This document shows positions 1-8,427 of a stretch of DNA of 64,000 bases, piece by piece (the first letter of the stretch is position 1; every line of letters starts with the position of its first letter). The stretch covers positions 1 to 64,000 of the forward strand of contig CAJUOS010000006.1 in assembly GCA_910588075.1 (NCBI GenBank), given 5' to 3'. The DNA comes from an uncultured Erysipelotrichaceae bacterium. Lineage in GTDB: Bacteria > Bacillota_I > Bacilli_A > Erysipelotrichales > Coprobacillaceae. Made by a program: the position numbers and the translations under genes. The notes beneath the pieces were generated by a model that was given only the letters and a program-made list of their open reading frames with translations, was not told the DNA's origin and ran no database searches.

Positions 1-69
1 AGAGAAAAGAAAACTGAAGAATTATTTAAATCCTCCAGTTATATTATAGAGCCTAAAATTGACGTATGA
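1..69 (+). CDS. C-terminal fragment of an unknown gene
   Basis: Frame 1 is open from the window edge to a TGA at 67-69, giving 22 residues that end in YIIEPKIDV. The stop codon lies inside a terminator hairpin, as at several other genes here, which supports a real gene end. Too little remains to assign a family. Confidence 0.5.
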   Translation, partial: REKKTEELFKSSSYIIEPKIDV

Positions 70-84
70 AGTACGTCTTTTTTT
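61..84 (+). terminator. Rho-independent terminator overlapping a stop codon
   Basis: Perfect 6-bp stem GACGTA (61-66) / TACGTC (72-77), 5-nt loop containing the TGA stop, followed by seven T. It ends the upstream gene. Confidence 0.8.
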
Positions 85-127
85 ATTGGTAAAAAAATGT
101 AAATAAAAATTTTTTTAGTAAAAACGA

Positions 128-156
128 TTGATATTAAATGTTATTAATGTTAATAT
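128..156 (+). promoter_or_regulatory. Sigma-A type promoter of the GH16 gene
   Basis: TTGATA (128-133), 17-bp spacer, TAATAT (151-156). Transcription should start near 163, leaving a 5' UTR of about 45 nt before the ATG at 209. Confidence 0.65.
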
Positions 157-160
157 ATAG

Positions 161-185
161 TTGAAAACGCATACATATTTGTACG
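161..185 (+). promoter_or_regulatory. Motif shared with the comFA upstream region
   Basis: The 12-mer ACGCATACATAT (167-178), with GTTGA before it and TGT shortly after, recurs upstream of comFA at 38005-38016. Here it covers the predicted transcription start and contains the inverted repeat TACA-N4-TGTA. Function unknown; it could be an operator or a second promoter element. Confidence 0.3.
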
Positions 186-208
186 TTAAGTAATGAAAGG
201 AGATTTAT

Positions 209-3200
209 ATGGGAAAACATAGAAAAACAAAAATGATATTATCATTTTTACTAATGTTGAGTTTAATATCAGGTAATGTATTTAATGTCAATGCTGTAAA
301 TACTGTTGATACTGAATACGATTTAGTTGAACTAGATAGGGGACAAACAACTTCAGAACAATTAATAACTGATGGAGATTTTGAAAAAGGTGGTTCTGCT
401 TGGACTCAAGGTAGGGATAAAAGTATTGCAAGTGGTGTCAGCTATGGCGAAGGAACACGTTCAGGAATGTTACCAAGTAACAATGGAAATTCTTATATTG
501 GGCAAATTGTGAATGTCAGTCCAAATACTGAATATACACTTAAAACATATATTAAAACAAATGCTGCTGATGCAAAAGTGAATTTATGTATTCGAGGTGG
601 AACAGAATCTCAAATGCAAGCAAATGCTGGAGATGTTTTATTTGATGAAAAATATGGTGGAACAGATTGGACACCTGTTGAAGTCACATTTAATAGTGGA
701 AGTCACTCATTTGTTCTTGTATCATTGGTGAAGTGGGAAGAAAATACTGCAAGTAGTGCTTATAGAAATCCTGCATATATTGATAATGTGAGCTTGAAAT
801 TAGCTAATCCAGAATTAATGGTAAATGGTGATTTTGAAAATGGAAATAATTCATGGAGAAAAATTGGAACAGCAGCTATTTCAAATAATATGTGGGAAGG
901 GGAGTATATAGCATATGAAGGTCAATATTATGGAATGTTACCTTCTCAGACAAATAATGCAGCTCTTTATCAAACTTTAGAATTAAAAGCAAATACGACA
1001 TATAATGTTAAAGCAAAAGTCGCTGTACAAACAGGTGGAGAAGTTATTTTTGCAGTTAAAACACCAGATTTATCAGGACACTATCCTGGTGGAACTATTG
1101 AAACAAAAATAGAAGGAACAGGTTTATCATGGGTAGATTTTGAATATGAATTTACTACAAAAACACAAACTTCTGTTGCTGTAGCATTTATTAAGTGGTC
1201 AGATACTACAAGTGGTGGTGTTTATAATGGTCAAGTTTATATTGATAATGTTTCATTAAAAGAAGTTTCTAAAGAAGTTGAAGAACCAAAAGATGAAAAT
1301 TACAATATTATTTGGGCAGATGATTTTAATAATGACAAATTAGATGATTCTAAATGGGATTATGAACTTGGATGTATACGTGGTGTAGAACAACAACATT
1401 ATACAAACAGTGATGATAATGTTTTTATGAGAGATGGAAAATTGGTTTTAAAAGCAACAGATCGTGCTTTAGAAGATCAATATAAAAATCCAAGAGGAAA
1501 TAGACGCGTTATATATGATTCTGGAAGTGTAAGAACTCATGGAAAATATGAATTTTTATATGGAAGAATTGAAATGAAGGCAAAATTACCAAGAGGAAAA
1601 GGTGTATTCCCTGCATTTTGGACATTAGGTGCAGATTTTGTTTTAGATGGTGATATTGATTCTAAACAAGGATATGGATGGGCTCGTTGTGGAGAAATTG
1701 ATATTATGGAATTAATTGGCTCTGAAAGTGGAGTACGTAATAGAACTGTTTATCAAACAATTCATACAGATGATGGATTGACTGAGGATAATGGAAAACT
1801 TGCTGGACAAGGTTATACAATTAGTGAAGATTTTTATAATGATTATCATATTTTTGGTATTGATTGGTCAGAAAATAAAGTGGAATGGTATGTTGATGAT
1901 CAAATAGTTTGTACAGCAGATTATAGTGATACAAGTATTGCTAAAAATAGAATTGCACAAAAAGCTTTAAATAGACCACAATATATTCAAATGAACTTAG
2001 CAATGGGTGGAAATTGGCCAGGAGATGCAGGTACAAATTTAGCAGGAAGTGAATTTGTAATTGATTACGTTTATTATGCACGTAATAATGAACAACAAGC
2101 AGCGGCTGATGCATACTATGCTTCTGCTCCACAATTAAATGGTTTAAAAAATATAACAATGGTAGAAGGAGATACTCCTGATTTACTTAAAGATGTTACA
2201 ACAATAGATGGTTATTATGTTGATTATTCAGTAGAAAATGGTCCAATGTTTACAAATGTTGGTGGATGTACAAGTGTTGATTTACTTTGTCATGGAAAAG
2301 ATGATGTTGATAGTTTAGCTGATTTACCAGTTGGTACATACAATCTTCATTATACTGCAATTCCAAATAATGTAGAATATAAGAGTAATAATAGTCCAGA
2401 TGGTACAAAAGAATATAAGTTTGCTCGTCGTACTATGACATTGACAGTAGAAGAAAGAAATTTCCCAACTGATTATCAATTACAAGGACAAAAAGGACAA
2501 GAGTTATCAACTGTTTCATTACCAGAAGGTTGGTCATGGCAAAATGGTCAGGTTATTTTGAATAATGAAGTGGAGAAACATAATGTTATTCATAGTAGTG
2601 GTAAAGTAGTAGAAGTTAATGTAAAAGTTATAGATTTTTCTAGATTGAATAATCTTATTGATCAAGCAAAAGAAAAAATATTAAATCAAGCAAATTATGT
2701 ATCATCAACTATTGATGAGTTGAAAACAGTGTTATCACAAGCAGAAGAAATGTTAAATACTTATCCTGCTCAAAATCAAATAACATCAATGGAAACTCTT
2801 CTTCAAGATACAATTGCTCATTTACAATTATTGGCTGATAAGACACAATTAAGAGCTTTATATGATGCTGTTAAAGAATATGATCAAACAAAATATACAG
2901 CATCATCATGGGAAGTATTTGAACAGGCTTTAAAAAATGCAAAATCAATTTTAGATGAAGAAGCGGTAACACAAGAAGAAGTTGAAAATATAACTCTTAT
3001 ACTTCAAAATGCTAAAAATGGATTAATGGAAAAGGATGATGAAGTAACAACTCCAGAAAAACCAAAACCAGAGGAACCTGGTACTCCAGAAAATCCAGAA
3101 GAACCTAGTGTTCCAGAAAAACCAGGTCAAACTGGAGATGAGGATGAAAAACCTCAACCACCAGTTGTAAAACCAACAGATCCAGATGATGAGATTAATA

Positions 3201-3391
3201 GTGATGTATTGGGTGAAGAAGTTGATACAACAAATAAACCAACAAAACCAATTGATAAACCAAATCAAACTACAAATATAAAAAATGTAAATGGTGTACA
3301 AACTGGGGATGTTACTATGGTAGCACCATATGCTATTTTGGCAGTATGTGCTATTGGAATGTATATGGGAATCAGAAAGAAAGAACAATAA
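209..3391 (+). CDS. Wall-anchored GH16 endo-beta-glucanase with two carbohydrate-binding domains
   Basis: A 1060-residue surface enzyme, probably an endo-beta-1,3(4)-glucanase. In order: signal peptide (about 1-30); two CBM4/9-like modules (about 50-198 and 200-352), each opening with a 'GDFE' motif and closing with 'YIDNVSLK'; a GH16 domain (about 365-625) with the catalytic signature GEIDIME (nucleophile E496, acid/base E501); an Ig-like segment; FIVAR-like helical repeats (about 810-945); a Pro/Glu-rich wall spacer; and the tail VQTGD, a hydrophobic helix and RKKEQ. The tail is a non-canonical sortase signal. The start follows GAAAGGAGA. The exact glucan substrate cannot be read from sequence. 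No polysaccharide-utilisation partners are adjacent. Confidence 0.9.
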   Translation: MGKHRKTKMILSFLLMLSLISGNVFNVNAVNTVDTEYDLVELDRGQTTSEQLITDGDFEKGGSAWTQGRDKSIASGVSYGEGTRSGMLPSNNGNSYIGQIVNVSPNTEYTLKTYIKTNAADAKVNLCIRGGTESQMQANAGDVLFDEKYGGTDWTPVEVTFNSGSHSFVLVSLVKWEENTASSAYRNPAYIDNVSLKLANPELMVNGDFENGNNSWRKIGTAAISNNMWEGEYIAYEGQYYGMLPSQTNNAALYQTLELKANTTYNVKAKVAVQTGGEVIFAVKTPDLSGHYPGGTIETKIEGTGLSWVDFEYEFTTKTQTSVAVAFIKWSDTTSGGVYNGQVYIDNVSLKEVSKEVEEPKDENYNIIWADDFNNDKLDDSKWDYELGCIRGVEQQHYTNSDDNVFMRDGKLVLKATDRALEDQYKNPRGNRRVIYDSGSVRTHGKYEFLYGRIEMKAKLPRGKGVFPAFWTLGADFVLDGDIDSKQGYGWARCGEIDIMELIGSESGVRNRTVYQTIHTDDGLTEDNGKLAGQGYTISEDFYNDYHIFGIDWSENKVEWYVDDQIVCTADYSDTSIAKNRIAQKALNRPQYIQMNLAMGGNWPGDAGTNLAGSEFVIDYVYYARNNEQQAAADAYYASAPQLNGLKNITMVEGDTPDLLKDVTTIDGYYVDYSVENGPMFTNVGGCTSVDLLCHGKDDVDSLADLPVGTYNLHYTAIPNNVEYKSNNSPDGTKEYKFARRTMTLTVEERNFPTDYQLQGQKGQELSTVSLPEGWSWQNGQVILNNEVEKHNVIHSSGKVVEVNVKVIDFSRLNNLIDQAKEKILNQANYVSSTIDELKTVLSQAEEMLNTYPAQNQITSMETLLQDTIAHLQLLADKTQLRALYDAVKEYDQTKYTASSWEVFEQALKNAKSILDEEAVTQEEVENITLILQNAKNGLMEKDDEVTTPEKPKPEEPGTPENPEEPSVPEKPGQTGDEDEKPQPPVVKPTDPDDEINSDVLGEEVDTTNKPTKPIDKPNQTTNIKNVNGVQTGDVTMVAPYAILAVCAIGMYMGIRKKEQ

Positions 3392-3427
3392 AATTATATT
3401 ATTATATATATTATATAGGGACAGGAG

Positions 3428-3456
3428 AAATAGGCTTAAAGCCTATTTTTCTTTTT
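3428..3456 (+). terminator. Terminator of the GH16 gene
   Basis: 8-bp stem AAATAGGC (3428-3435) / GCCTATTT (3441-3448), loop TTAAA, followed by a T-rich tract. Confidence 0.8.
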
Positions 3457-3460
3457 CTTA

Positions 3461-3485
3461 AAATAAAAAGAACTTTATAAGTTCT
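3461..3485 (-). terminator. Terminator of the dUTPase-like gene
   Basis: On the minus strand, AGAACTT / AAGTTCT (3469-3475 with 3479-3485) and a 3-nt loop are followed by a T-rich tail. It lies back to back with the GH16 terminator. Confidence 0.7.
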
Positions 3486-3496
3486 GTTTTATAGTT

Positions 3497-3949
3497 TTAA
3501 TCATTTTGATAATTAGAAAGAATTTCATCAACTTGAATACCTAATTGAAAACCTAAGGTAAAATAATCATCAATAGTATTTTGATAATCATCACTAGAAT
3601 AATCACTTTGAACTTTTAAAATTGAATGATAAATTTTAAAGAATAGTGAGTGGATATCAGTAGGATAGGGGATTTCAGTATAATTTTTAATAGAGTCAAT
3701 TCTTAATTCGAAGCCAATTGACATTAACATAGTTAATCCTTCAAGATAATCTTCTAATAATTGTTGATGATTAATAGGTTCATCTTTTTCCCAAAATAAA
3801 TAACATCGAGAATCTTCAGAAATTTGTCCTAAATCATGTAAAAAGGAAAGTATTTTTTGATTTAATCTTTGTATATTTAGGAGTTCATTCTTAGTTGCTT
3901 GAAGTTCTTTGTTGATATAAACTTCATAAAGTTTAGAAACATTGTTCAT
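3497..3949 (-). CDS. Degenerate dimeric dUTPase-like protein
   Basis: 150 residues starting at MNNVSK; this ATG (3949) sits correctly behind AGAGGTGAT, so longer starts are rejected. Helical pattern and motifs match the all-alpha dimeric dUTP diphosphatase family: 'FLHDLGQ...SRCYLFW' corresponds to the usual 'LLVELGE...TRCFKFW', and 'LLEDYLEGLTMLMSIGFEL' to 'LEEYVDGLHFILSLGLEL'. The metal ligands normally read ExxE and ExxD; here they are D39xxQ42 and D67xxE70. The protein stops right after 'LGIQVDEILSNYQND', before the usual KN..N..RQ..GY substrate motif. I infer a catalytically altered or inactive homologue. Family call is moderately sure; loss of activity is inference. Confidence 0.6.
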   Translation of the reverse strand: MNNVSKLYEVYINKELQATKNELLNIQRLNQKILSFLHDLGQISEDSRCYLFWEKDEPINHQQLLEDYLEGLTMLMSIGFELRIDSIKNYTEIPYPTDIHSLFFKIYHSILKVQSDYSSDDYQNTIDDYFTLGFQLGIQVDEILSNYQND

Positions 3950-4000
3950 ATAAATCACCTCTTTTTTTATTATAGACATTTATATGAATAGAGTTTGAAT

Positions 4001-4564
4001 TTATAGAATGAAAATTTCAAGATGTTCTAATAATATCTTCAAGCCAATGAAAATAAGAATAACTCCACCTGCAATTTCAGCTTTTGATTTATATCGAACT
4101 CCAAAAACATGACCAATTTTTACGCCTAACATAGAAATAAGGAAAGTTGTTACTCCAATGATTGTTATAGCATATAAAATATTAACATTTAAAAATGCAA
4201 AAGTTACACCAATAGCAAGAGCATCAATAGATGTTGCAATTGCAAGAGGAATCATGGCTTTAAATGAAAAATCAGGGTTACAATTTTCTTCTTCTCCAAA
4301 AGCCTCTTTAATCATATTGAGACCAATGAGTGTTAATAAGATAAAAGCAATCCAATGATCAATACTTTCTATTTTATCTTTAAATTGTATTCCTAAAATA
4401 TATCCAATAAAAGGCATAAAACCTTGAAATATACCAAAATAACTACCACAAATCAAAGCGTGCTTCAATTCTAATTTTCTAGTAGACAAACCTTTACATA
4501 TACTCACTGCAAAAGCATCCATTGCCAGTCCTACACCAATCAATAAAATTTCTAAAAATCCCAT
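4001..4564 (-). CDS. mntP: Manganese efflux pump MntP
   Basis: 187-residue inner-membrane protein with six predicted helices and the MntP/YebN hallmark 'GVGLAMDAFAVSICKG' in helix 1 and 'ATSIDALAIGVTFAFLN' in helix 4; the paired Asp residues are the family's transport ligands. It exports Mn2+ to relieve manganese excess. The start at MGFLEIL follows AGGAGGG; the upstream in-frame ATG lies inside the riboswitch and is not used. Control is by the manganese riboswitch and terminator directly upstream. Length is typical of the family. Confidence 0.95.
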   Translation of the reverse strand: MGFLEILLIGVGLAMDAFAVSICKGLSTRKLELKHALICGSYFGIFQGFMPFIGYILGIQFKDKIESIDHWIAFILLTLIGLNMIKEAFGEEENCNPDFSFKAMIPLAIATSIDALAIGVTFAFLNVNILYAITIIGVTTFLISMLGVKIGHVFGVRYKSKAEIAGGVILIFIGLKILLEHLEIFIL

Positions 4565-4580
4565 TTTTAACCCTCCTAAT

Positions 4581-4617
4581 AAAAAAAGACATGGCTGTGA
4601 TACTTCACAGACAAGTC
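4581..4617 (-). terminator. Riboswitch-controlled terminator of mntP
   Basis: Minus-strand hairpin from AGACTTG to CATGTCT (4587-4617) with a GTGA/TCAC upper stem, followed by seven T (4581-4587). Its 5' arm includes CTTGTC, which is also the 3' strand of aptamer helix P1, so the two folds are mutually exclusive. Confidence 0.85.
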
Positions 4618-4697
4618 TCATCATTTAAAATCCTGCCAGATAAAAATTATCGAAATGTTGACATGATTACACAAATTGTGCTAATTACTCCCTTATC
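4610..4697 (-). ncRNA. yybP-ykoY manganese riboswitch
   Basis: Minus-strand leader of mntP. The conserved GGGAGTA follows the P1 strand GATAAG (4692-4697), then GTCAACAT, CTGGCAGG and finally GAGA-CTTGTC (4610-4615), which closes P1 with one G-U pair. This is the layout of the yybP-ykoY class, which binds Mn2+. P1 formation sequesters CTTGTC and prevents the terminator, so the logic is 'on' with manganese. The class is known upstream of mntP genes, matching the downstream gene. Confidence 0.85.
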
Positions 4698-4705
4698 ATA
4701 ACAGC

Positions 4706-4734
4706 ATTATAACAATCCTATAAATTGATGTCAA
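4706..4734 (-). promoter_or_regulatory. Promoter of the mntP transcript
   Basis: Minus strand TTGACA (4729-4734), 17 bp, TATAAT (4706-4711): a consensus sigma-A promoter. The -35 box overlaps the stop codon of yigZ. Transcription starts near 4699, just ahead of the riboswitch. Confidence 0.85.
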
Positions 4735-5327
4735 TTTTCTTTTTCAATATACTCTTGACCAATGATTTCATATCTAAATTGATTACTTGTAAGTTCTTGA
4801 ATAAGTGTTAAGAAATGAACATCTTTTATATAACAATGGTATGAGACTTGTTCATTGTATTCTTGATTAATACATTTTATGTTATGTTGTTTTAATAAAT
4901 GTTCAAATTTTCTAATAAAAGTATAATCAATACTAATTTGATAAAGATTAACTAATTCTTTTTCAACAATATCAGCTTTTTTTAAAGTTTCAGCAACACT
5001 TTGAGTATAAGCTCTTGTTAAACCTCCAGCACCTAATTTAATACCACCAAAATAACGAGTAACAATAGCAATAATATTTGTTAAACCTTGCATTTTTAAA
5101 ACATTTAACATAGGCATTCCAGCAGTTTGTGATGGTTCACCATCATCATTAGCTTTCTCATAAGTACCAACAATATATGCAATACAATTATGTGTTGCTT
5201 GAGGATCACTGTACTCTTCAATAATATCTTTAACTTGATCAATATGACTACAAGGAATAAGATGACAGACAAATTCCGACTTTTTAATAATAATTGTATG
5301 GCTTATTTTATCTTTTATTGAAATCAT
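4731..5327 (-). CDS. yigZ: YigZ/IMPACT family protein
   Basis: 198 residues (start chosen at the second of two close ATGs, 9 nt from AGGAGG). The N-terminal IMPACT/UPF0029 domain shows 'KSEFVCHL', 'ATHNCIAYIVG', 'DDGEPSQTAGMPML' and 'VTRYFGGIKLGAGGLTRAY', all hallmarks; the C-terminal part fits the small DUF1949 domain. The family (YvyE in B. subtilis) is widespread and linked to translation or RNA, but the molecular role is unsettled. It is divergent from the DegV-like gene, and the two promoters share their -35 bases. Confidence 0.9.
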   Translation of the reverse strand: MISIKDKISHTIIIKKSEFVCHLIPCSHIDQVKDIIEEYSDPQATHNCIAYIVGTYEKANDDGEPSQTAGMPMLNVLKMQGLTNIIAIVTRYFGGIKLGAGGLTRAYTQSVAETLKKADIVEKELVNLYQISIDYTFIRKFEHLLKQHNIKCINQEYNEQVSYHCYIKDVHFLTLIQELTSNQFRYEIIGQEYIEKEN

Positions 5328-5348
5328 TTTCATCTTCCTCCTCTTTTT

Positions 5349-5400
5349 ATTATATATATAAATGCCTTTGGTTGTCAAAAGGACATTAATGTTTTATAAT
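5349..5400. promoter_or_regulatory. Divergent promoters with overlapping -35 boxes
   Basis: Plus strand: TTGTCA (5372-5377), 17 bp, TATAAT (5395-5400), driving the DegV gene. Minus strand: TTGACA (5373-5378), 18 bp, TATAAT (5349-5354), driving yigZ. The two -35 hexamers share five bases, so polymerase should occupy only one promoter at a time. Confidence 0.75.
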
Positions 5401-5424
5401 GTTAAAAATAAGGGGGATTGTGAA

Positions 5425-6288
5425 ATGAAAAAAATAGCTATATTATCAGATAGTGGATGTCAAATAGAATTAGAAAAGTATGAAAATCAAGATATCTTTA
5501 TTGTTCCATTGTGTATAACTATGGATAATGAAACATATTTAGATCAAAAAGATATAACAAGTATTGAAGTTTTTGAAAGAATGGAAAAAGAGAATTTGAC
5601 AGTTAAAACATCACAACCTTCAACAGGAATATTAGTTGAGGTTATCCAAAAAATAAAAGATTTAAAATATGACGAAATTATAGGATTACCAATAGCAACA
5701 GGTTTATCATCAACTTTAAATGGAATGAAAGTTGCTGCTGATATGGTAGATATACCAATAACTTTAATTGATACAAAAGGAACAGCGGGAAATCATAAAT
5801 ATTTAACATTGACTGCTGCAAAATTAGCACATGAAGGAAAGTCATCAATAGAAATAGCAGAAATATTAGAACAACTTGTTGAAAATTCTGGAACAATTAT
5901 AATGGCACCTAATTTAGAACATTTAAAAAAAGGTGGAAGAATTACTCCAGCAGTTGCAATGTTAGCAGGAATGCTAAAGATTGTACCTGTAATGGAATTA
6001 AATTATAGTCTTGGTGGAAAAATTGATACTCTAGCAAAAGTAAGAACAATCTCTAAAGCAAGATTAACTCTTGTTAATAGAATGATAGAAAAAGGTGTAA
6101 ACTTTAAAGATTATAAAGTAACAATAGAGCATGTTTTATGTGAAGAATCAGCATCTATTTTAAAAGATTTAGTAATAGAGAAGATTGGAAATATAGAATT
6201 AGAATTAAGAGAACTTCCAGCTGTTGTAGGAGTACATATGGGAGTTGGGGGTATAGGAATACAATATATTCGTAAATATGCAGGATAA
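5425..6288 (+). CDS. DegV family fatty-acid-binding protein (FakB-like)
   Basis: 287 residues; ATG 5425 follows AAGGGGG. DegV-fold features: 'ILSDSGCQIE' at the N-terminus, 'TSQPSTG' (the conserved Thr-Ser-Gln-Pro loop), 'GLPIATGLSSTLNG' and a C-terminal 'VGVHMGVGGIGI'. Family members bind a fatty acid and present it to the kinase FakA, which makes acyl-phosphate for phospholipid synthesis. No fakA is in the window, so the protein may work with one elsewhere. In B. subtilis a degV homologue also lies near yvyE (yigZ), so this neighbourhood is conserved. Confidence 0.88.
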   Translation: MKKIAILSDSGCQIELEKYENQDIFIVPLCITMDNETYLDQKDITSIEVFERMEKENLTVKTSQPSTGILVEVIQKIKDLKYDEIIGLPIATGLSSTLNGMKVAADMVDIPITLIDTKGTAGNHKYLTLTAAKLAHEGKSSIEIAEILEQLVENSGTIIMAPNLEHLKKGGRITPAVAMLAGMLKIVPVMELNYSLGGKIDTLAKVRTISKARLTLVNRMIEKGVNFKDYKVTIEHVLCEESASILKDLVIEKIGNIELELRELPAVVGVHMGVGGIGIQYIRKYAG

Positions 6289-6311
6289 TGGAGTCCTGCT
6301 TTTTTATTTTT
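6280..6311 (+). terminator. Terminator of the DegV gene
   Basis: GCAGGA (6280-6285) / TCCTGC (6294-6299) followed by a long T-rich tract. The TAA stop is in the stem-loop. Confidence 0.85.
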
Positions 6312-6358
6312 ATTATGAAAAGGATATGATATAATAAAAGTTAAAGGGAGGATATCTT

Positions 6359-8413
6359 ATGAGAAAGTTAAAATTGATTTTCATGGTTATAATAATGGTG
6401 TTTAGTATGTTTTCTTTGCTTTCTTATAATGAAGTTTATGCTAAAACATTAAAAATACAATCTTTTTCAATGAACTGTGGCTCAACTGTTAAAAAGGGGA
6501 GAACAATAAAATTAAAAGTTAAAGCCAAAGATGGGAGTGGAACAAAGAAATATAAATTTAGATATCAATATAATCATAAATTATATACAATAAAAAATTA
6601 TTCAAAATCTAATAGTGTGTCTTTTCAACCAAAAAAGACAGGAATATATCAATTTTATGCTTATGTAAAAGATAAAAAGAAAACAGTTTTAAAAAAGAAA
6701 ACAATTAAAGTTGTTAATCCATACACTGTTTCATTATCCATAAAAGGGAAATATGTAGATAACAATATAAAATTATCTGCCCAAACAACAGGAGGATCTG
6801 GTACAAAATTATTCAAATTTGCATATAAGTATAATGGAAAGACATTTATCATTAAGAATTATTCAAAAACAAAAACAGTAAATTTTAAACCAAAGAAAGC
6901 AGGAACATATCAATTTTATGTTACAAGTAAAGATAGTCGTAAAAATATTAAAACAACGAGTCAAAAAGTAAAAGTGATTATTAAACCTTTATTATTATCT
7001 TTAAAAGTTAATAATAAAAATATTGTTATTCATGATACAATTCAGTTAAAAGCCTCAACAAGTGGAGGAGTTGGAGAGAAAAAATATAAATATTCATATC
7101 AATTGAATGGTAAAACATATTTGTTGGATGATTATTCATCTAAATCTTCATTATCTATGAAGCTTCATCAAAATGGAGAATATGTATTTTATGTTAAAGT
7201 TAAAGATAGCAGAGGAAGCATAAAACAATCTACTATTAAAGTTAAGGTGTATACACCAACATTAAAATTAGATAAATTAAAAGCAGACTTTTCATCATCA
7301 TTAACTTTAAAAAAAGTTAAGTTATCAACAACTTCTCATGGAAATATTGGAACATTATTAACACGTTTCTCATATAAAAAGGATGGAAAAGTACATATTA
7401 TTAAACATTTTTCAAAAAGTAAGACTTGTATATTTAAACCTAAGGAATATGGTAATTATATATTTTATGCTGAAATTAAAGATAATCGTAATCAGATTAT
7501 TAAGAAAAGTTATGCAATTGATTATACTCCATTACGTTTAAATAGTGGGTTATCTTCTGCAACAGTGGGAACTACAAAGAAAATAATTAAAGATATGGCA
7601 AAAGATACAAAATTATCTTATTCTTCTAGTAATCAATCTGTTTGTAAAGTTGACAGTGATTATGGATTTATAATGCCTATTTCACAAGGAAAAGCAAAAA
7701 TAACAATAACAGCTATATGTCATAAAGAAAAGGTAAAAAAATCATTTTATGTTCAAGTTAAAGATAATCCAAAAGTTCTTGTTGGATGTGATATTTCTAA
7801 GTATCAAGGGAAAATATCTGGGGAAAAATTAAAAGCAACAGGTATGGATTATGTTATTTTACGAGCAGGACATGGATTAGAATTAGATAGTCGATTTGTT
7901 GAAAATGTTAAACAATGTCAAAATAATCAACTAAAATATGGTGTCTATTGGTATTCCGAAGCTTTAAATACAAAAGAAGCTATTGGAGATGCAAATAGAC
8001 TATATAGTCAATTAAAAAAAGCAGGTATAAAACCAGGATCAAAAAATTTTACTTTCCCTATTTATTATGATTTAGAAGATAGTCAACAAAGAAAGCTTAA
8101 ATCATTAAAAATAGAGAACATAACAAGAGCCTTTGTTACAAGATTAAATCAATTAGGAATATCTACAAAACATATAAGCATTTATGCTAATAAGAATTGG
8201 TATGAAAATTATTTAGATAGAAAATATTATTATCAAACTTTTGGGAATCGTTTATGGTATGCTCGCTATAATAAACCAGGAAGTTGTCCTACGTTTTATT
8301 GGGATTGTGTTCAAAAAACTATTCATGGAAAGATGTGGCAAGTAGGAAGTGCTTTCAAAAATGTACCTGGAGTATCAAGTCGATACTTAGATATGGATTA
8401 TTACTATCAATAA
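6359..8413 (+). CDS. Secreted GH25 lysozyme with four tandem N-terminal repeats
   Basis: 684 residues. Signal peptide (about 1-28), then four divergent repeats of about 90 residues (about 30-390) with the pattern 'G.KKYKF.Y...GK...IK.YS....F.PK..G.Y.FY...KD'. A BIG2-like domain (about 395-470) follows, then a GH25 muramidase domain (475-684) opening with 'VGCDISKYQG' (D478) and containing 'PIYYDLED' (E573), the two catalytic acids of the family. It should cleave the MurNAc-GlcNAc bond of peptidoglycan outside the cell. No sorting signal; the Lys-rich repeats may hold it at the wall. RBS AAAGGGAGG. The small gene at 8428 follows 14 nt later and is probably co-transcribed. Confidence 0.9.
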   Translation: MRKLKLIFMVIIMVFSMFSLLSYNEVYAKTLKIQSFSMNCGSTVKKGRTIKLKVKAKDGSGTKKYKFRYQYNHKLYTIKNYSKSNSVSFQPKKTGIYQFYAYVKDKKKTVLKKKTIKVVNPYTVSLSIKGKYVDNNIKLSAQTTGGSGTKLFKFAYKYNGKTFIIKNYSKTKTVNFKPKKAGTYQFYVTSKDSRKNIKTTSQKVKVIIKPLLLSLKVNNKNIVIHDTIQLKASTSGGVGEKKYKYSYQLNGKTYLLDDYSSKSSLSMKLHQNGEYVFYVKVKDSRGSIKQSTIKVKVYTPTLKLDKLKADFSSSLTLKKVKLSTTSHGNIGTLLTRFSYKKDGKVHIIKHFSKSKTCIFKPKEYGNYIFYAEIKDNRNQIIKKSYAIDYTPLRLNSGLSSATVGTTKKIIKDMAKDTKLSYSSSNQSVCKVDSDYGFIMPISQGKAKITITAICHKEKVKKSFYVQVKDNPKVLVGCDISKYQGKISGEKLKATGMDYVILRAGHGLELDSRFVENVKQCQNNQLKYGVYWYSEALNTKEAIGDANRLYSQLKKAGIKPGSKNFTFPIYYDLEDSQQRKLKSLKIENITRAFVTRLNQLGISTKHISIYANKNWYENYLDRKYYYQTFGNRLWYARYNKPGSCPTFYWDCVQKTIHGKMWQVGSAFKNVPGVSSRYLDMDYYYQ

Positions 8414-8427
8414 AAGGAGGTGAAGTT

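Noticed and set aside
4565..4624. Longer mntP frame starting at 4624
   Set aside because: Those codons lie in the riboswitch and terminator; a strong RBS precedes the ATG at 4564.
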